From contig NC_092675.1 of the NCBI RefSeq assembly GCF_964355755.1, positions 9,313,312 to 9,377,311 of the forward strand: a stretch of 64,000 bases of DNA, in the 5' to 3' direction. Below the pieces are notes generated by a model. That model saw only the letters and a program-made list of their open reading frames with translations. It was not told the DNA's origin and ran no database searches. Origin of the DNA: Antedon mediterranea. Taxonomy: Eukaryota; Echinodermata; Crinoidea; Comatulida; Antedonidae. Of this stretch, positions 45,801-57,600 are shown piece after piece. The position numbers and the translations under genes were made by a program. Position 1 is the first letter of the stretch. Each line of letters starts with the position of its first letter.

Positions 45801-48800
45801 AAAGTTTTATTTATGTTCCTGTGCTAGCTAGTAAAAATGTATTAATTAGCATCTTTAAAATTAGGTGGTAATGGACTGTTGGTCCAATGTACAATGTGGC
45901 CCAGTGAACAAAACATAGTTATTTTAACAGGAAAATATTATTTAACATAAAATACATTTATTACCAAAAAAATGATGCAAAAAATACTTCCAACTGACAT
46001 TAATGTTAATGTACAGTATTATATAGCATATTCCACAAACAATGTCATCTCAATGCACTGTGGACATATACTTTTCAACTACATGCTTCGCCCCTAAGGG
46101 TCACATCATGACTGTGCTGCCAACTATGGCGCTATTTATCTTAACAGTAAATCCAATAATAATTTAAACATGATATTTTAGTACTAATTAAGCACTTGAC
46201 ATATAGGAGACACGTTATTCAGTTTTATTACCTTTCCTCAAACTTAAAGTACACAGACTTTAGATACTAATGCTTTATCAACTTTATAAACACAATTGCA
46301 CTATTAAAACATTACATTTCACACAATTTACATTCTAATTATGCATATATTCCATTACTACAGAACATAGTACACAATTACTTGATTTCAAATTGGAGAT
46401 GGGGACATTGGTATTGCATCTACTTTACTATACTGTCAATAAGTTGCTCACAAATGCATCAGGATAGTACAGTAATAGTATCATTTTCCTAAGAAATTTC
46501 CTCTGAAGTTGATAACACTCTCACAACTTCAAAGCTACTGTAGAGAAATTGTTGGGTGTACACTTAATTGCAAACATGATAATCTTGCTCACGTACAGTA
46601 TGCATAGCAGATTTACATTGTAAGATTATAAAGGGAATTGAATCAAACTATACATTTTCATCATGTAGATTTTAAATCTATTTTAAAGGATTCAATTTAT
46701 TTTAAATCCACTCTTATTGTAAAGCTAAGTAGCTATTTGTACTCAATTATCTAGGTGCAATATGTATTTTTACTTGTCAAGGTCAGAAGATCAAACCAAA
46801 AGTGTCAATTCTTCTAAGCCAGTCATGCAAAATAATATCAGAAATACCCTGAACCATCAAATATTTTAAGTTATTGAAATTTATTTACACTAAAATAAAA
46901 CAAATCAATGTTTCTATTTCTTTCAATGAAAACAGAAACCTGTAAAAATCTGTATAGAAGCTTAAAATGACTTACTTTAATATATGAGCAACTGATGCTG
47001 GCCCATACCAATCACCCGCTTTTTTGCCTGAAGTCTGACCAATGTCCACAAGGCGATGAACGGAGAATGGACTCATTTCTGAGGGCTGATCACCAAACCA
47101 TCTGATAATTTGATAATGATGGACCATCATCACTTCAGATTGATCTTTGTAAATATTCCAATCTAACAAAAAAAAAAAAAATCTGTTCAAATTCCAAGAC
47201 AAAAAAGCAAACACCAAAGTTAGGTTTGATGATGTACTGTACCAATCACAAGGTCCTCGCTGCAAAATTGGTATTCCTCAATAATTCACAAGATAAATTA
47301 TGGAATAAATTAGGACGTTAGAGAGGGCGCTATATAAACATGGACATAGGTTGTATCAACGGTTTTACCTCTTCCCAAAAAATGTAAAACTAAACTCTGT
47401 GCCAACATCATCTGTCCACTACGAAGCATGCATCCCCAGCCACAGTCAGTGGTGAAGGAAGAACCGGCAAGCACAGGGAACTCTCTGCGATATGTCAGCC
47501 ATATTCGAGAGGTGAAGTCACGCTTGAAAAGTTCCATCTGACCTGGTTTACCATTGTTTTGATTCTGATCTTCAGTATTTGGGTCTGGATCTGTAAAATG
47601 TATACAGTCAGTATTAATTAGTTAAATTAAAAATATTTTTCCCCTGAAAAAATAATTTATACTTTTTTTGTTAAATATGTGATTATAATGTCACATACTG
47701 TAATAATTATTCACGTTGACCAAACATTGGATCAAAAAGTGTCTGCCAGAATGGGTTTTGGTTGTTTATTTTGTCTTTTTATAAGTGAAATGATCAAAAT
47801 CTGATTTATTAATTTTTCATGTTTTGGGAACAATACTTTTTATCTTTGCTACCAACCAACCATCATGTTGATGCTGCCGTAAAGAACTATAAAGTTCAGT
47901 AGATGTTAATTGTATTGTGTTCTAAAACTATTGTATTTCTTATACCTTCAGGTCGTTGATGGTAACAGAATCCTAAAAACCAAACAGGTTTTTGATAATT
48001 AAAATTTGTCTTCATTTTCACTGTCCAGCCTATAATACACAAGATATAAACATGTAACATTTAATTTTCACAATGATCGACAATATATAAAACATATTAA
48101 ATTCTTTAAAATACAGTTAAAACAAAATTTCTTTTTTGAAAATAAGAAGTTAATATTCAACTTGACCTATTAAATCATAACAAATTGTGAAATTGAAAAA
48201 ATCTAATTATGAAGAAGAAAAATGAAACTAAAGTAGAAATTTCGTATGTTTTTAAGATGCAATATTTACAGAATGGTACAATAAATGAAGGGAAATCCCC
48301 TAAAAGAATGTATTCCAAAATAATTTGATAATAAAGACATACAGTACTGTGAATTACATTTAAGTAAATATATTTTGTACAAACACAGACACTACAGTAA
48401 AAATGGAATATTTATATATATTTTTAATATATTATTAATTTTCTTATCTTAGACAGGTAAACAGAGACTCAAGTGACCTTCTCTGATGCATTTCCTTAAT
48501 TTCCTTTTCATGAGAACTTCTTCAAATTTAACTGAATATTCTGGCAATTTTCCTACTCAATCAACTGTCATCATTCAAGAAAGCTCTATCATATTATTAA
48601 CTCTCTTGTTAAAAACAAGTGCATTATATACATTATAATAACCGACAACTGTGTATTTGTCTGTATCTGTACATTATATGAATTGTTGTACAGCATACAG
48701 AACCCCTTCTTTGTAATATACCCCTATTTAGGGGACACATCTGTCACATTTTCTTGTGGATCGAAAGAGAGGTAATATGCTTTACACCTACTGTAGGACT

Positions 48801-50065
48801 AACCCCTATTCAGGGGAAAACTCCTATTTAAGGGGAAACTTTCCTAGGTCCTATGGTATCTCTTAGGGAGTTTTACTGTAATCAGATCTTGAATTTTTTC
48901 ATGGTATACAATATGGAGAATATTGTCGAATATTCAACCAATTGCATACAACTAATTAAAGGGAAGAGAAATACATAACTTTACACAAGATTTGTTCTTG
49001 ACACCATAAATTAATAAATGGCAACATCAATTAAACATCTACTTACGTTTTGCTTTTTTAACCGTTACCTGGCAACAAAATGCTACCTACCAAGCATTTG
49101 TGTGGTTAAATTTAGCTATTTAATAGTGTTAAACAAAAAAAATGTGTTATATTATAAGAACTGTAGAATTTTACAGTTAAATTTACAGTAAAAATTTAAA
49201 AAGAATCATAAATTCTAATTTATAAATATGAATTAGGATGCAAATATGCCTACAGTACTTGAAAAAGCATAATATTTAAAAAAATTCTAATTAATGGTAT
49301 TAAGCAGGCCTGACAAATTAAGTTTGTATTTATCAAATTACCATATTTCATATTATTCCACATCGTCATTAGTTTCGTTTTCACCTTCTCCCCCTGTTCC
49401 TCCTGCAAGTCATCGTCGGTTGATAGCGATCGTCTCCGCCAAAGAAACATTGCATCTTGATCAATACGGTTATACATCCTGTCACTTGATTTGCTACGAG
49501 TTCTCGAACGCGAGTTGGATGTCTTTGGAGTCCGACTTCGACTAGATTCAGAGGCGGGTGGTAAAGATCTTTGACTCGCTTCCATTGGTCTCAAATGTTC
49601 AGAGTCTAAATCGTTTGTGTACCTGCCCCTCAATGAATGCATTTTTGGGTCCAGGGTGTGGTACCTATTTGCAGTGACTGCACTTTTTTTATTTTGTTGA
49701 CTCATTGTTGTTGTTGATGGAAAGTCATAATCATCATCAGTCAAATCATCAGAATAATTTATTTTTAAATTTCCAGAAACAAAAGGTCCTGAAGCAGCAA
49801 CTGACTGCAACTCCCTTTCAGATATAGTACGTGTTTTACCTTGTTTTTTTGGAGTAGAATTCATTGTAACCTTATTCTTAGGCCCCTTTGAACTGTTATT
49901 GCTTGTTACCTGTCGCGAGCTGCCTCCACTTCGGCCACCTGCGCTACCCCTGTCACTTTCCGACGAGATATCCGTCGTGGGCCTACTACGGTCGTCGACA
50001 ACATCTGTAAATACTCTCTTTGTAGCCTTCCATACTTCTGATACAGGAGAATTTAATAGGTCCAT
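42821..50065 (-). CDS. ATG4: ATG4 cysteine protease, ATG4C/D type
   Basis: CDS complement(join(42821..43018, 43697..43816, 44228..44304, 44552..45085, 45584..45660, 46976..47162, 47369..47590, 47946..48029, 49342..50065)), 740 aa; human ATG4C is 458. It processes ATG8/LC3 precursors and delipidates ATG8-PE in autophagy. [18 protein letters not shown] leads into [15 protein letters not shown], with catalytic Cys about 323; the Asp-His pair is in [10 protein letters not shown] (about 617/619). [36 protein letters not shown] and [18 protein letters not shown] match ATG4C. Extra length comes from a Ser/Arg-rich N-terminus of about 240 residues and an Asn/Ser-rich insert of about 100 residues after VIDICTSRQ. 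The end EDFVFL resembles a LIR (ATG8-binding) motif. All introns are GT-AG and in phase. Confidence 0.95.
43160..43560. repeat. Probable degenerate repeat in the last ATG4 intron
   Basis: A tRNA-like B-box phrase (TTGGTTCAAGTCCTGC) near 43200 is followed by CCTTGTTCGCACTGGACTTT, with an inverted relative near 43510 (TATTCGGATTGGACTTTC in direct form). No second copy is in the window to confirm. Confidence 0.3.
47625..47846. mobile_element. Degenerate TTAAAGRTGTATTGTCC-family MITE
   Basis: Left TTAAAAATATTTTTCCCCTG and right TTTTTCATGTTTTGGGAACA followed by ATACTTTTTA resemble the ends of the 58035 copy. It lies in an ATG4 intron. Confidence 0.4.
48690..48885. repeat. AACCCCTAT-rich repeat fragment
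   Basis: AGAACCCCTTCTTTG, ACCCCTATTTAGGGG, ACCCCTATTCAGGGG and TTTTACTGTA recur. Phrases are shared with 54137-54420 (AGAACCCCTCCTTTGGAACA). Likely MITE debris inside ATG4 intron 1. Confidence 0.4.
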
Positions 50066-50841
50066 TATACAGTAGGTATTTATAGTATATTATGCCAACA
50101 TTATAAAACATTAGAAGCAGAACAAGCCCAAAACAAACACCTAATCATAACATCGTTCACTCCCCTCCTCCTACACACTCCACCATTTTGCGGTCAGATC
50201 ATAAATGTAAATCACATGAACTTTGGGAAAGTACGAAACGCAAGAGGATCATCACGATATTCTTTTGTATAGAGGGCGCAAGCTAAAAAATTGTCTTGAC
50301 TAACATCAGTATTTCTCTCACCAAGACATCATTACTAGCAACAAAATAAACGATTTCCGTTATACAAAAACTAACAATAAATTAATAAATGCAAATACTA
50401 CTGTTTTATTAATTTAATAATAATAATAATAATATTTATTTGGAACAACACTTTTTTAACAGTGCGTCCATACCAATTACAAAATTCAATACAAAAACAA
50501 TGAAAAATAAAAACTGAAACGAAAATAAAACATATTTGAGATAGACATAAAATTTGACTCGACGCTATTACAAAACTTATTTACAAACTAAAACTACACT
50601 AATATACAACTACTAATTTTGCAACAGCAATGGAAAAGAAAACACTTTTTTTTAAAAAATAAAACAGTTCAAATTTGTAATACAATTGCATTTCTTAATT
50701 TTCCAATACTAACTATTTACTTTGTAATATATGCTATATGATGATATTAAATATATATCCAGCCATTGATCCAGCCACTGATACCAACAGCATTGTCATT
50801 TTTTCAGTAATTTGCCTTTGGCCTTGGATTTTTATATATAA
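50066..50841. other. ATG4 5' flank and short repeat debris
   Basis: The ATG4 promoter should lie at 50066-50350; no clear core element seen. An (AAT)n run followed by ATTTATTTGGAACAACACTT near 50420 looks like a retroelement 3' end. No gene. Confidence 0.4.
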
Positions 50842-51056
50842 CAATCGAGTTCGAACAATACCATGAAACCCCAGTGGTCTAATGGTTAGGACATCTGCAT
50901 ATCAAGCAGGCGGTCCGAGTTCGAGTCTCGGTTGGGGCGACTTTTTCTCATTCTCACAGATTTCCTCATCTTTATCGTTTCAAATTAATTAATTAAATTT
51001 CAGTATATCACCGGGCGGTTTAGAATTAATGTTCTTTGCCTCTTGTGTTTATATAT
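50842..51056 (+). mobile_element. SINE with tRNA-Asp/Glu-like core, copy D
   Basis: Starts within ATCGAGTTCGAACAATACCA; tRNA-like core about 50867-50938 with one base lost in the acceptor strand (ACCCCAG); then TTCAAATTAATTAATT, CACCGGGCGGTTTAGAATTA and TTGTGTTTATATATGATA. The tail abuts the 3' end of the Penelope-like fragment. Confidence 0.8.
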
Positions 51057-51900
51057 GATATAAATCAAAGAGCTGCATAGGCAGGATATAGAAAAAAATC
51101 AAGATCAAATAAGTTAAAACTGCCTCAATATAGATTTATTTTAACGACATGTTTCAGGCATAGCCCATCATCAGGTGAAAAGAATTGTAACAAAGGATAA
51201 CATATAAGTCACAAAATTACATAATCAATCAAAGATGTTAACAAACAAAAGGCATAGTTATAAAGGCACGCCTCCAAAAGCTATGGTGTACAAAGCAGGA
51301 ATGGTTGCTTATAAAGCAGGAAATTTAAAACAAAGACAAAAGCTTCAAGTGTAAATAATTGTTAATATGTGAATGTCTCTGGCAAAATTAATGTTTAAAG
51401 GATCTAAATTGTACATTTATGCCGGTAGGGGCAAGAGTGCCAAGCTTTACAATTATTCTTTCTTCTATAATTCTACGAGATGTCTCAGAACCATTACATA
51501 CTTTAACACCAGAAATTGTAATATCCGAAAGGGAATGCTCATTATTACAAAAATGGGTGGCTACAGGTAATCCGGGAGTCTTTAGTTTAATAGACCTTAA
51601 ATGTTCTACAAACCTATCACCTAACCTGCGTTTAGTTTCACCAATATAAAGCATATTACATTTAGTACACGAAATACAATAAACTAGATTTCTAGTGGTG
51701 CACGTAATACGATCTGTGATAACATAATTACCAGAAGGTCCTACTATTTAGTTTGAACATGAAACGTAATTACATGTCGAACATCTATTTCTATTACATT
51801 TGAATGTTCCAGTTGATTCATTACCTTTGTTTTGTAATTTAGATTTAACTAAAGTGTCTTTAATGCTTTGATCACGTCTGTAAGCTATCATGGGTGATGA
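51057..51900 (-). pseudogene. Second Penelope-like element, C-terminal part only
   Basis: Minus strand. A linker PMIAYRRDQSIKDTLVKSK with a Cys cluster (CNRNRCSTCNYV) at 51895-51748 is followed, after a disrupted stretch, by GIY-YIG endonuclease sequence at 51654-51388 (MLYIGETKRRLGDRFVEHLR, THFCNNEHS, RIIEERIIVKLGTL). The RT domain is missing (5' truncation at TA-rich DNA near 51900). The 3' UTR carries the hammerhead-like core. The element differs from the copy at 10303 in both linker and nuclease sequence. Confidence 0.8.
51138..51182 (-). ncRNA. Hammerhead ribozyme-like motif in the Penelope-like 3' UTR
   Basis: Minus strand: TTTTCAC, CTGATGA, a short stem II (TGGGC/GCCT), GAAAC, two loop bases, GTC, then GTTAAAA. 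TTTTCAC pairs with GTTAAAA at six of seven positions as stem I. The invariant core CTGATGA...GAAA and the cleavage triplet GTC are intact. Type I hammerheads with very short stem III are described for Penelope-like elements. Confidence 0.65.
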
Positions 51901-53899
51901 TATATAATATATATTTATATATATGATGATATTTATATATAAACTGGTAAGCCTACAATAAAGCTGCAAGCATTAATCAATCATCGAAAACTAATCATCA
52001 TTCTAGTTTATCAATTCTGTAAAAAAATAACAAAAATAATTATTTTTTTTATTTTACAAACATTTTTCCTTGAAAAAAATACTCTTCATACCTCGCCCGC
52101 CACCAGTGTAACTCCGGCAATAAGAACACAGTATCAAAGGCATTTGAAGTTGATCACGAATGTAAATGTGTGTATTGTTTTGCTTGTGTTTTTCTGCCAA
52201 GAAAACAATTATCATTAGTGACTATGTATGAATGACTTAATAAATCGAATCTGAATCCTGAATCTGTTCATGGATCATTGATGGTTATAACGAAGAGGGT
52301 TGGATACAGCCAATATTTCCTTTTCGTAATAATAAGTTAATGACCGTATGTAAATTGCGCTTAAAATATATATAATAATGATATCATGATATGGCGCAAA
52401 GATCATCGTCGACTGGGAGGTGGTAAGTCATGTCTGATTAATTGTCACTAATTTTTATGATTCTGTATCGCCCAATTTCCCTACTCATCTGAATTATGAC
52501 ATGTAGGCCTACGGCCACAGAAGAAGATACATGTTCTAGCTATACTCTGCCTTTATTTTATTTATTTAATTAATTATTGTACAGTAATCTCATTGTAATT
52601 TTAGACTTATTTTGAACACATCCATATTTTTCAATATAATAATAAATATAAATATTTATGTTTTATTAAGAATCGTTGGTTATCAATTATTAATATTTAT
52701 TTGGTTTTAAAATAGTATTTTTGCTTGGAGTGAACGGTAATGATGAACTGCAATGTATACTTTTGTAATCATTCAAATCTATTTTGTTCTCGCATTACTA
52801 TTATTAAAAATGTCTGCAACTGGTCTAACAGGCCGGCCCATTGCAAATTTTGCGTTGTTTTTGCCATGATTTCCCCGACCTGATACATGTTTTTGATGGA
52901 CAGTAATTTTAAAGTAAATCTAGGATTACTTTATATGTTTTGATGGTTGATATTCATCATGTTTATTATTTTCTGATTACCGTCAAAACCATGCCATTAA
53001 TATTCAAATCAATTACATTGTTCACAGATAAAAAACACACTAACTATTGCTGTTGTATTAAAAATGCAATTTATTCTACTTCCATTAGGCCTATATAATA
53101 TGGCAAGTTACATACAACGGATAAGCTACGAACAGTTATTCATTTACAATTTCTAACAGATACAACCACCCACTAACCCACCACTAAACCTTACTGTATA
53201 TCGAAAACGTTGTTGCGACAAAGCTCCTCAAAGCAAAACATATTTTCTTTTATTCCATTGAACCGAATAACCCTTAATATCCCTTAAATTTTATAGAAAT
53301 ACTACAAAAAATTATTATTTATAATGGATCTTTATAAATTAGTAATGTTATAGCTCCGTGATAGTACGAGTATTATTAATAATTCTTTTATAATTACACT
53401 ATTTTTGAACTGAAGTCATTTCAATTGCAAAATAAAAGTGAGCCCTCTATTATGTAAGTTTTATCCAAACTTTTTATTTGCATAATAGTTCACAGTATTG
53501 TATTCTCATCCTGATATAAGTGATGGTATTTACTCTACATAGCATTCTCCACCAATAAAGGCTATTATATTATAATTATATATATAAAAAGAAAAATCTA
53601 TAAAACTAAAACATTCTTCATTCAATGAAGAGTAATGATCTTATGTACATTTTGTATTTAAAAAAAACTACTTTGTACAATTGTATTATACATTATAAAA
53701 GAAATATCTAAAAGGCATTAAAAAAACATATAAAATATAATAATAATAATAGTCCAGTTATCCTAAGTAGAACCTAGATTTACACTCTCTAACTGCACAT
53801 TGAATCACCAGCTTCAAAACAAATATTTATAGAAAAAATTGGGATATTCAATTCAGAAACCTTTGTGATCTGTAAATCTGAAAAGTAATTTGTGCCTTG

Positions 53900-54037
53900 G
53901 GCTGTCTACACTATCACATTTTATTTGACAAAAAAATGTGATGTGCCCATATATGGACATGATGTCGTATCACTAGCATATTTGGGCACATCGCACCTTT
54001 TTGTCAAACTAGTTTTTGATAGTGTAGACAGAGCTTT
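53900..54037. mobile_element. GCTCTGTCTACACTATCAAAC-family MITE, copy 3
   Basis: GGCTGTCTACACTATCACAT on the left, TTTGATAGTGTAGACAGAGC on the right, with TGTGCCCATATA and TTTGGGCACATC internally. Confidence 0.8.
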
Positions 54038-54136
54038 AATTAATGTTTTATAATAAAATGAAACTGTTAAACAGTTTTCATTTGAATATAAAACATTAAT
54101 TAACGTTAAGTAATGCAGTAATTATATTATATTACA

Positions 54137-54292
54137 CAGTAGAACCCCTCCTTTGGAACATCCCTATTCTGAGAATTTTTTGAAACAAACACAAGTTTTA
54201 ACACTATGGCCAACCACTTAGTTTGTTCCGAGGTGTGGCCTCAGTAGGTGTGGCCTCAATAGGTGTGGCCTCAATAGGGGTTCTGCTGTATT
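54137..54292. mobile_element. Short MITE with TACAGTAGAACCCCT ends
   Basis: ACAGTAGAACCCCTCC is inverted as AGGGGTTCTGCTGTA. GGTGTGGCCTCAATA is tandemly repeated three times before the right end. A half-copy follows at 54340-54405. Confidence 0.5.
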
Positions 54293-54684
54293 TTATCCCA
54301 AAAAATAATGATGTAGATTAATACATTTTAATTATTGTAAAGTAGAACCACTCCTTTGGGATATCCCAATTGAGGGGAAACAAACACACATTTTCTACTG
54401 TATTTTATAAGAAATATTCTCATGTGTGGAGTGGAATGGACATGAATGATCACATCTTATCAAATAATGGGGCCAGACCATGACATTTGACAAAAAATAG
54501 GGATGCATTTTTGTGGCTTTTAGAAAATTTTACATTTTATTATTTTAAAATAAAGAATATTAATATTATCAACTAATAATAAATTAAACTGTTATCAACT
54601 AAATGTATAAAAACAGAAAGCAAAAGCAGTCTAAATCATGTCTTGTTGATTGATTTGCAGTCATTTCATAAACTCTGCGATTCT

Positions 54685-57600
54685 TCATGGTCCGTCCACA
54701 GACCGATTTTTCCTCAATCCCAGACGTTTTCTCAGACTATCAACTTCTTGTAGAAGACGTCGACTCTGCTCCTCCGCAGCTGCTCTCGCTGCTTCCTGAA
54801 AAACAAACAAAATCAATGATGTCATGATACGTTGTACAGTGTAGTTTAATTGAGAGTGAGTCACGCTTTACATTCACAATGTATTATCATTGGATGTTGT
54901 AGATAACCTATCGGAAATAATCAAAGGATGCAAATGAAAAAAACTTGTTAAGAAAAAACTCTCAATTTCAATACAGATTAGTGAATACATTTACTATTTA
55001 CACTGGGAGGCTATGGTTGTCTAAATCAATTTAAAATCTATAGTTTCGTATAGTAAGTACCACATGGCTGACAATTTTAAGCAGTGGTTCTTTTTGTATT
55101 GTGAATGTCATTGTGTCTTTTTAGCAAATAATGAAATAAATGTCTACACACATTCAACAATAAATAAAGAGCTATTAGAGTAATCAAAGATGTTTACAGT
55201 TTCGTTCTTTATTTATTTTGTTACGGGCTAACATTTCATTTGAGGACAGTTATTCGTTCCTTATAATATCCAGGATATGCTACAGACAAACCTTTCTCAA
55301 GACAAACATAAGCCCAAATTTCATAAAATAGATTTAAAACGTGAGAGTTATGTCGTGAGAAAAACCTAGATTCATAGAGATTTCTAACTGACGATTATTG
55401 GGTTGAACATTTAATGTAAGCTATTAACTAAATTCATATTAAAGCCATCCAGTTCATATGTTTAATCTTCATATTAAAGCTTTCTACACTATCAAACTTT
55501 ATGTGACAAAAAAAATGTAATGTGCCCATACTGTATGTAGACACGATGTTATCATATCACTACCATATTTCTTTTCAAACTACTGTAGTTAGATAGTGTA
55601 GACAGAGCTTTATAGGTTGTTTTTGGTTACTGCAATAAATGTACAATATATCAAATTCACAAACATTAAGCTTAGTCTACACTATATAACTAGCTTGACA
55701 AAAAAAAAGTGTGATGTGCCCAAAATGGTAGTAATATGACATGTGTCCATATATGAGCATATCACTTTTTTTTCCATATAGTTTGATAGTGTAGACAGAG
55801 CTTTAGCAAATTAAAGTAAAGAATGGGTTGGTTAAATTCCCATTGGAATTATTGAATAGTATTGGCAGAATTAAAATACAAAGCTTTTTGGATGAACAGA
55901 GTATGCAAGAATGCGTCATATTAGGCAACAAGTGCCAAGGTGGAAAGATAGGGTTTAGCTCTTTTTTTAAAAAACATTTTAAATTTATTTCTTTTCTAGG
56001 AAATTTATCAAGTATTCATATACTATCAAGTTGATCTATTCAATACAGTAAAGGTAATTGAATTACTGTATTTGCACTGCTATAATACAAAATACTAAAT
56101 ACACACGCATGGCAAGCCTGTGAAATATCCAGGGTACCTAAAAGAAAGCATCTATATATAAATTTACGTAATTGAAAATTTTGGTAAATCGCGTCTTACT
56201 TCTAGAATTTTTACTCGATGGTATATAAAGTTGGTTCGTACATTCGGTACTGATTTTAACCACCTGATGTAACCCTGTTTACTAATTAAATTGAGTTAGA
56301 TAATTAGTTATTGACAATTTAAGCCCAAGCAAGTTCGACATGATGATGGAAACGAATTTAGGTTAAATGATTTGCCCCAAATAGGGGTGTTTTCCGATCG
56401 TGGTATACACTGTCTAATGGATGTCCATCTTGAAAAATACCCGCACACAATAATTTAATTTGGAACAAAAGTATGTATGTATGTATAAATAATATTATTA
56501 TAGTTACCTCTCCATAAAGTCTCAACTTTAATGAATCCATTTGCCGTTGGAATTTCTCACATTTCTTTTTCTGTCGTTGAAAATCTTCTTCTTTCTGTGT
56601 CAATTTCTTCTGAAGTAACAAGAGCTGATTAGTGAGTTCGATGCTCTTGCGCTTTTCATATGTTGATCGATTATCCTGATTATTCAATGAAAATTCAATG
56701 TTTAAATAATTAAGTTCATCATCTTGTATGTTACCGTTTGTCACTTTTGGTACAACATACCCATTTGACGTGATGGATGAGCATTTCTTTTTGCCGCTAT
56801 CTACCTGAAGTTCATCATATAATTCATTGTTCATCTGAATTTGATTCTGATAAATTTCTTCTGTAGAATTTTCTTTTTTCATTTGATTCACAATTTCTTC
56901 GGCCATTTCTGATTGATCGTGGAAAGAGAAACCATACCGTTTGCGAGGGTCTTTATTTCTCCGGTACGATACATTTTGTGATTTGTCTTTTATGTGCATG
57001 TTATTTACTGTATGCCTCAAGTTTACGTACGTTTCTGCTTCGTTAGTGTAATGCATTGAGATGATTGATCGTGGTCGTGCAACTGAGCCTGCATCAAAGT
57101 TGATCATGTTTGTTGGAGGGAACATACCAGCAGGGTTTTTAATTAAGTAGTGGACAAGTTGAAGGCTTAGCGCAGTGCTACCCAGTAATATAAACCCACC
57201 AGCTCGACGAGGTCGAAGAATATGTGGTGCAAAAACATTTGCCAGATTTCCAAGACCCATCTTATTTTGTCTCTCGTATTTATGAACATCATGAAGAAAA
57301 TCGCAAAGAAATTTCAGAAGATTGTAATTGATTCGAGGAAGCAAGGCGATCTGGATAATAAGTTCATGTCGACCGCGGTCCTCATTTTGAAAGAGAGTCC
57401 TGATGGCATTCTCAAAGAATTTGTAATGCGCCCATGGTACAACAGGTTCTGGTAACATCTGAAAATAACGTTTTAATAAAGACGCAACAGTATGAACATC
57501 GACTTCAAAATTGTCTAAATTTGGTCTTTGTCCACAATCAAATGCATCCTGAAGTTCTTGAACGAGTCCTGCTCTTCCATTTAACCTATAAAATATATAT

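Larger units (their letters stand above)
51901..54684. other. Intergenic region with a possible orphan first exon and MITEs
   Basis: No complete gene. At 52391-52422 (+) an ATG opens MAQRSSSTGR and meets a good GTAAGT donor at 52423, but no downstream plus-strand exon was recognised. MITEs are at 53900-54037 and 54137-54292. Confidence 0.35.
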
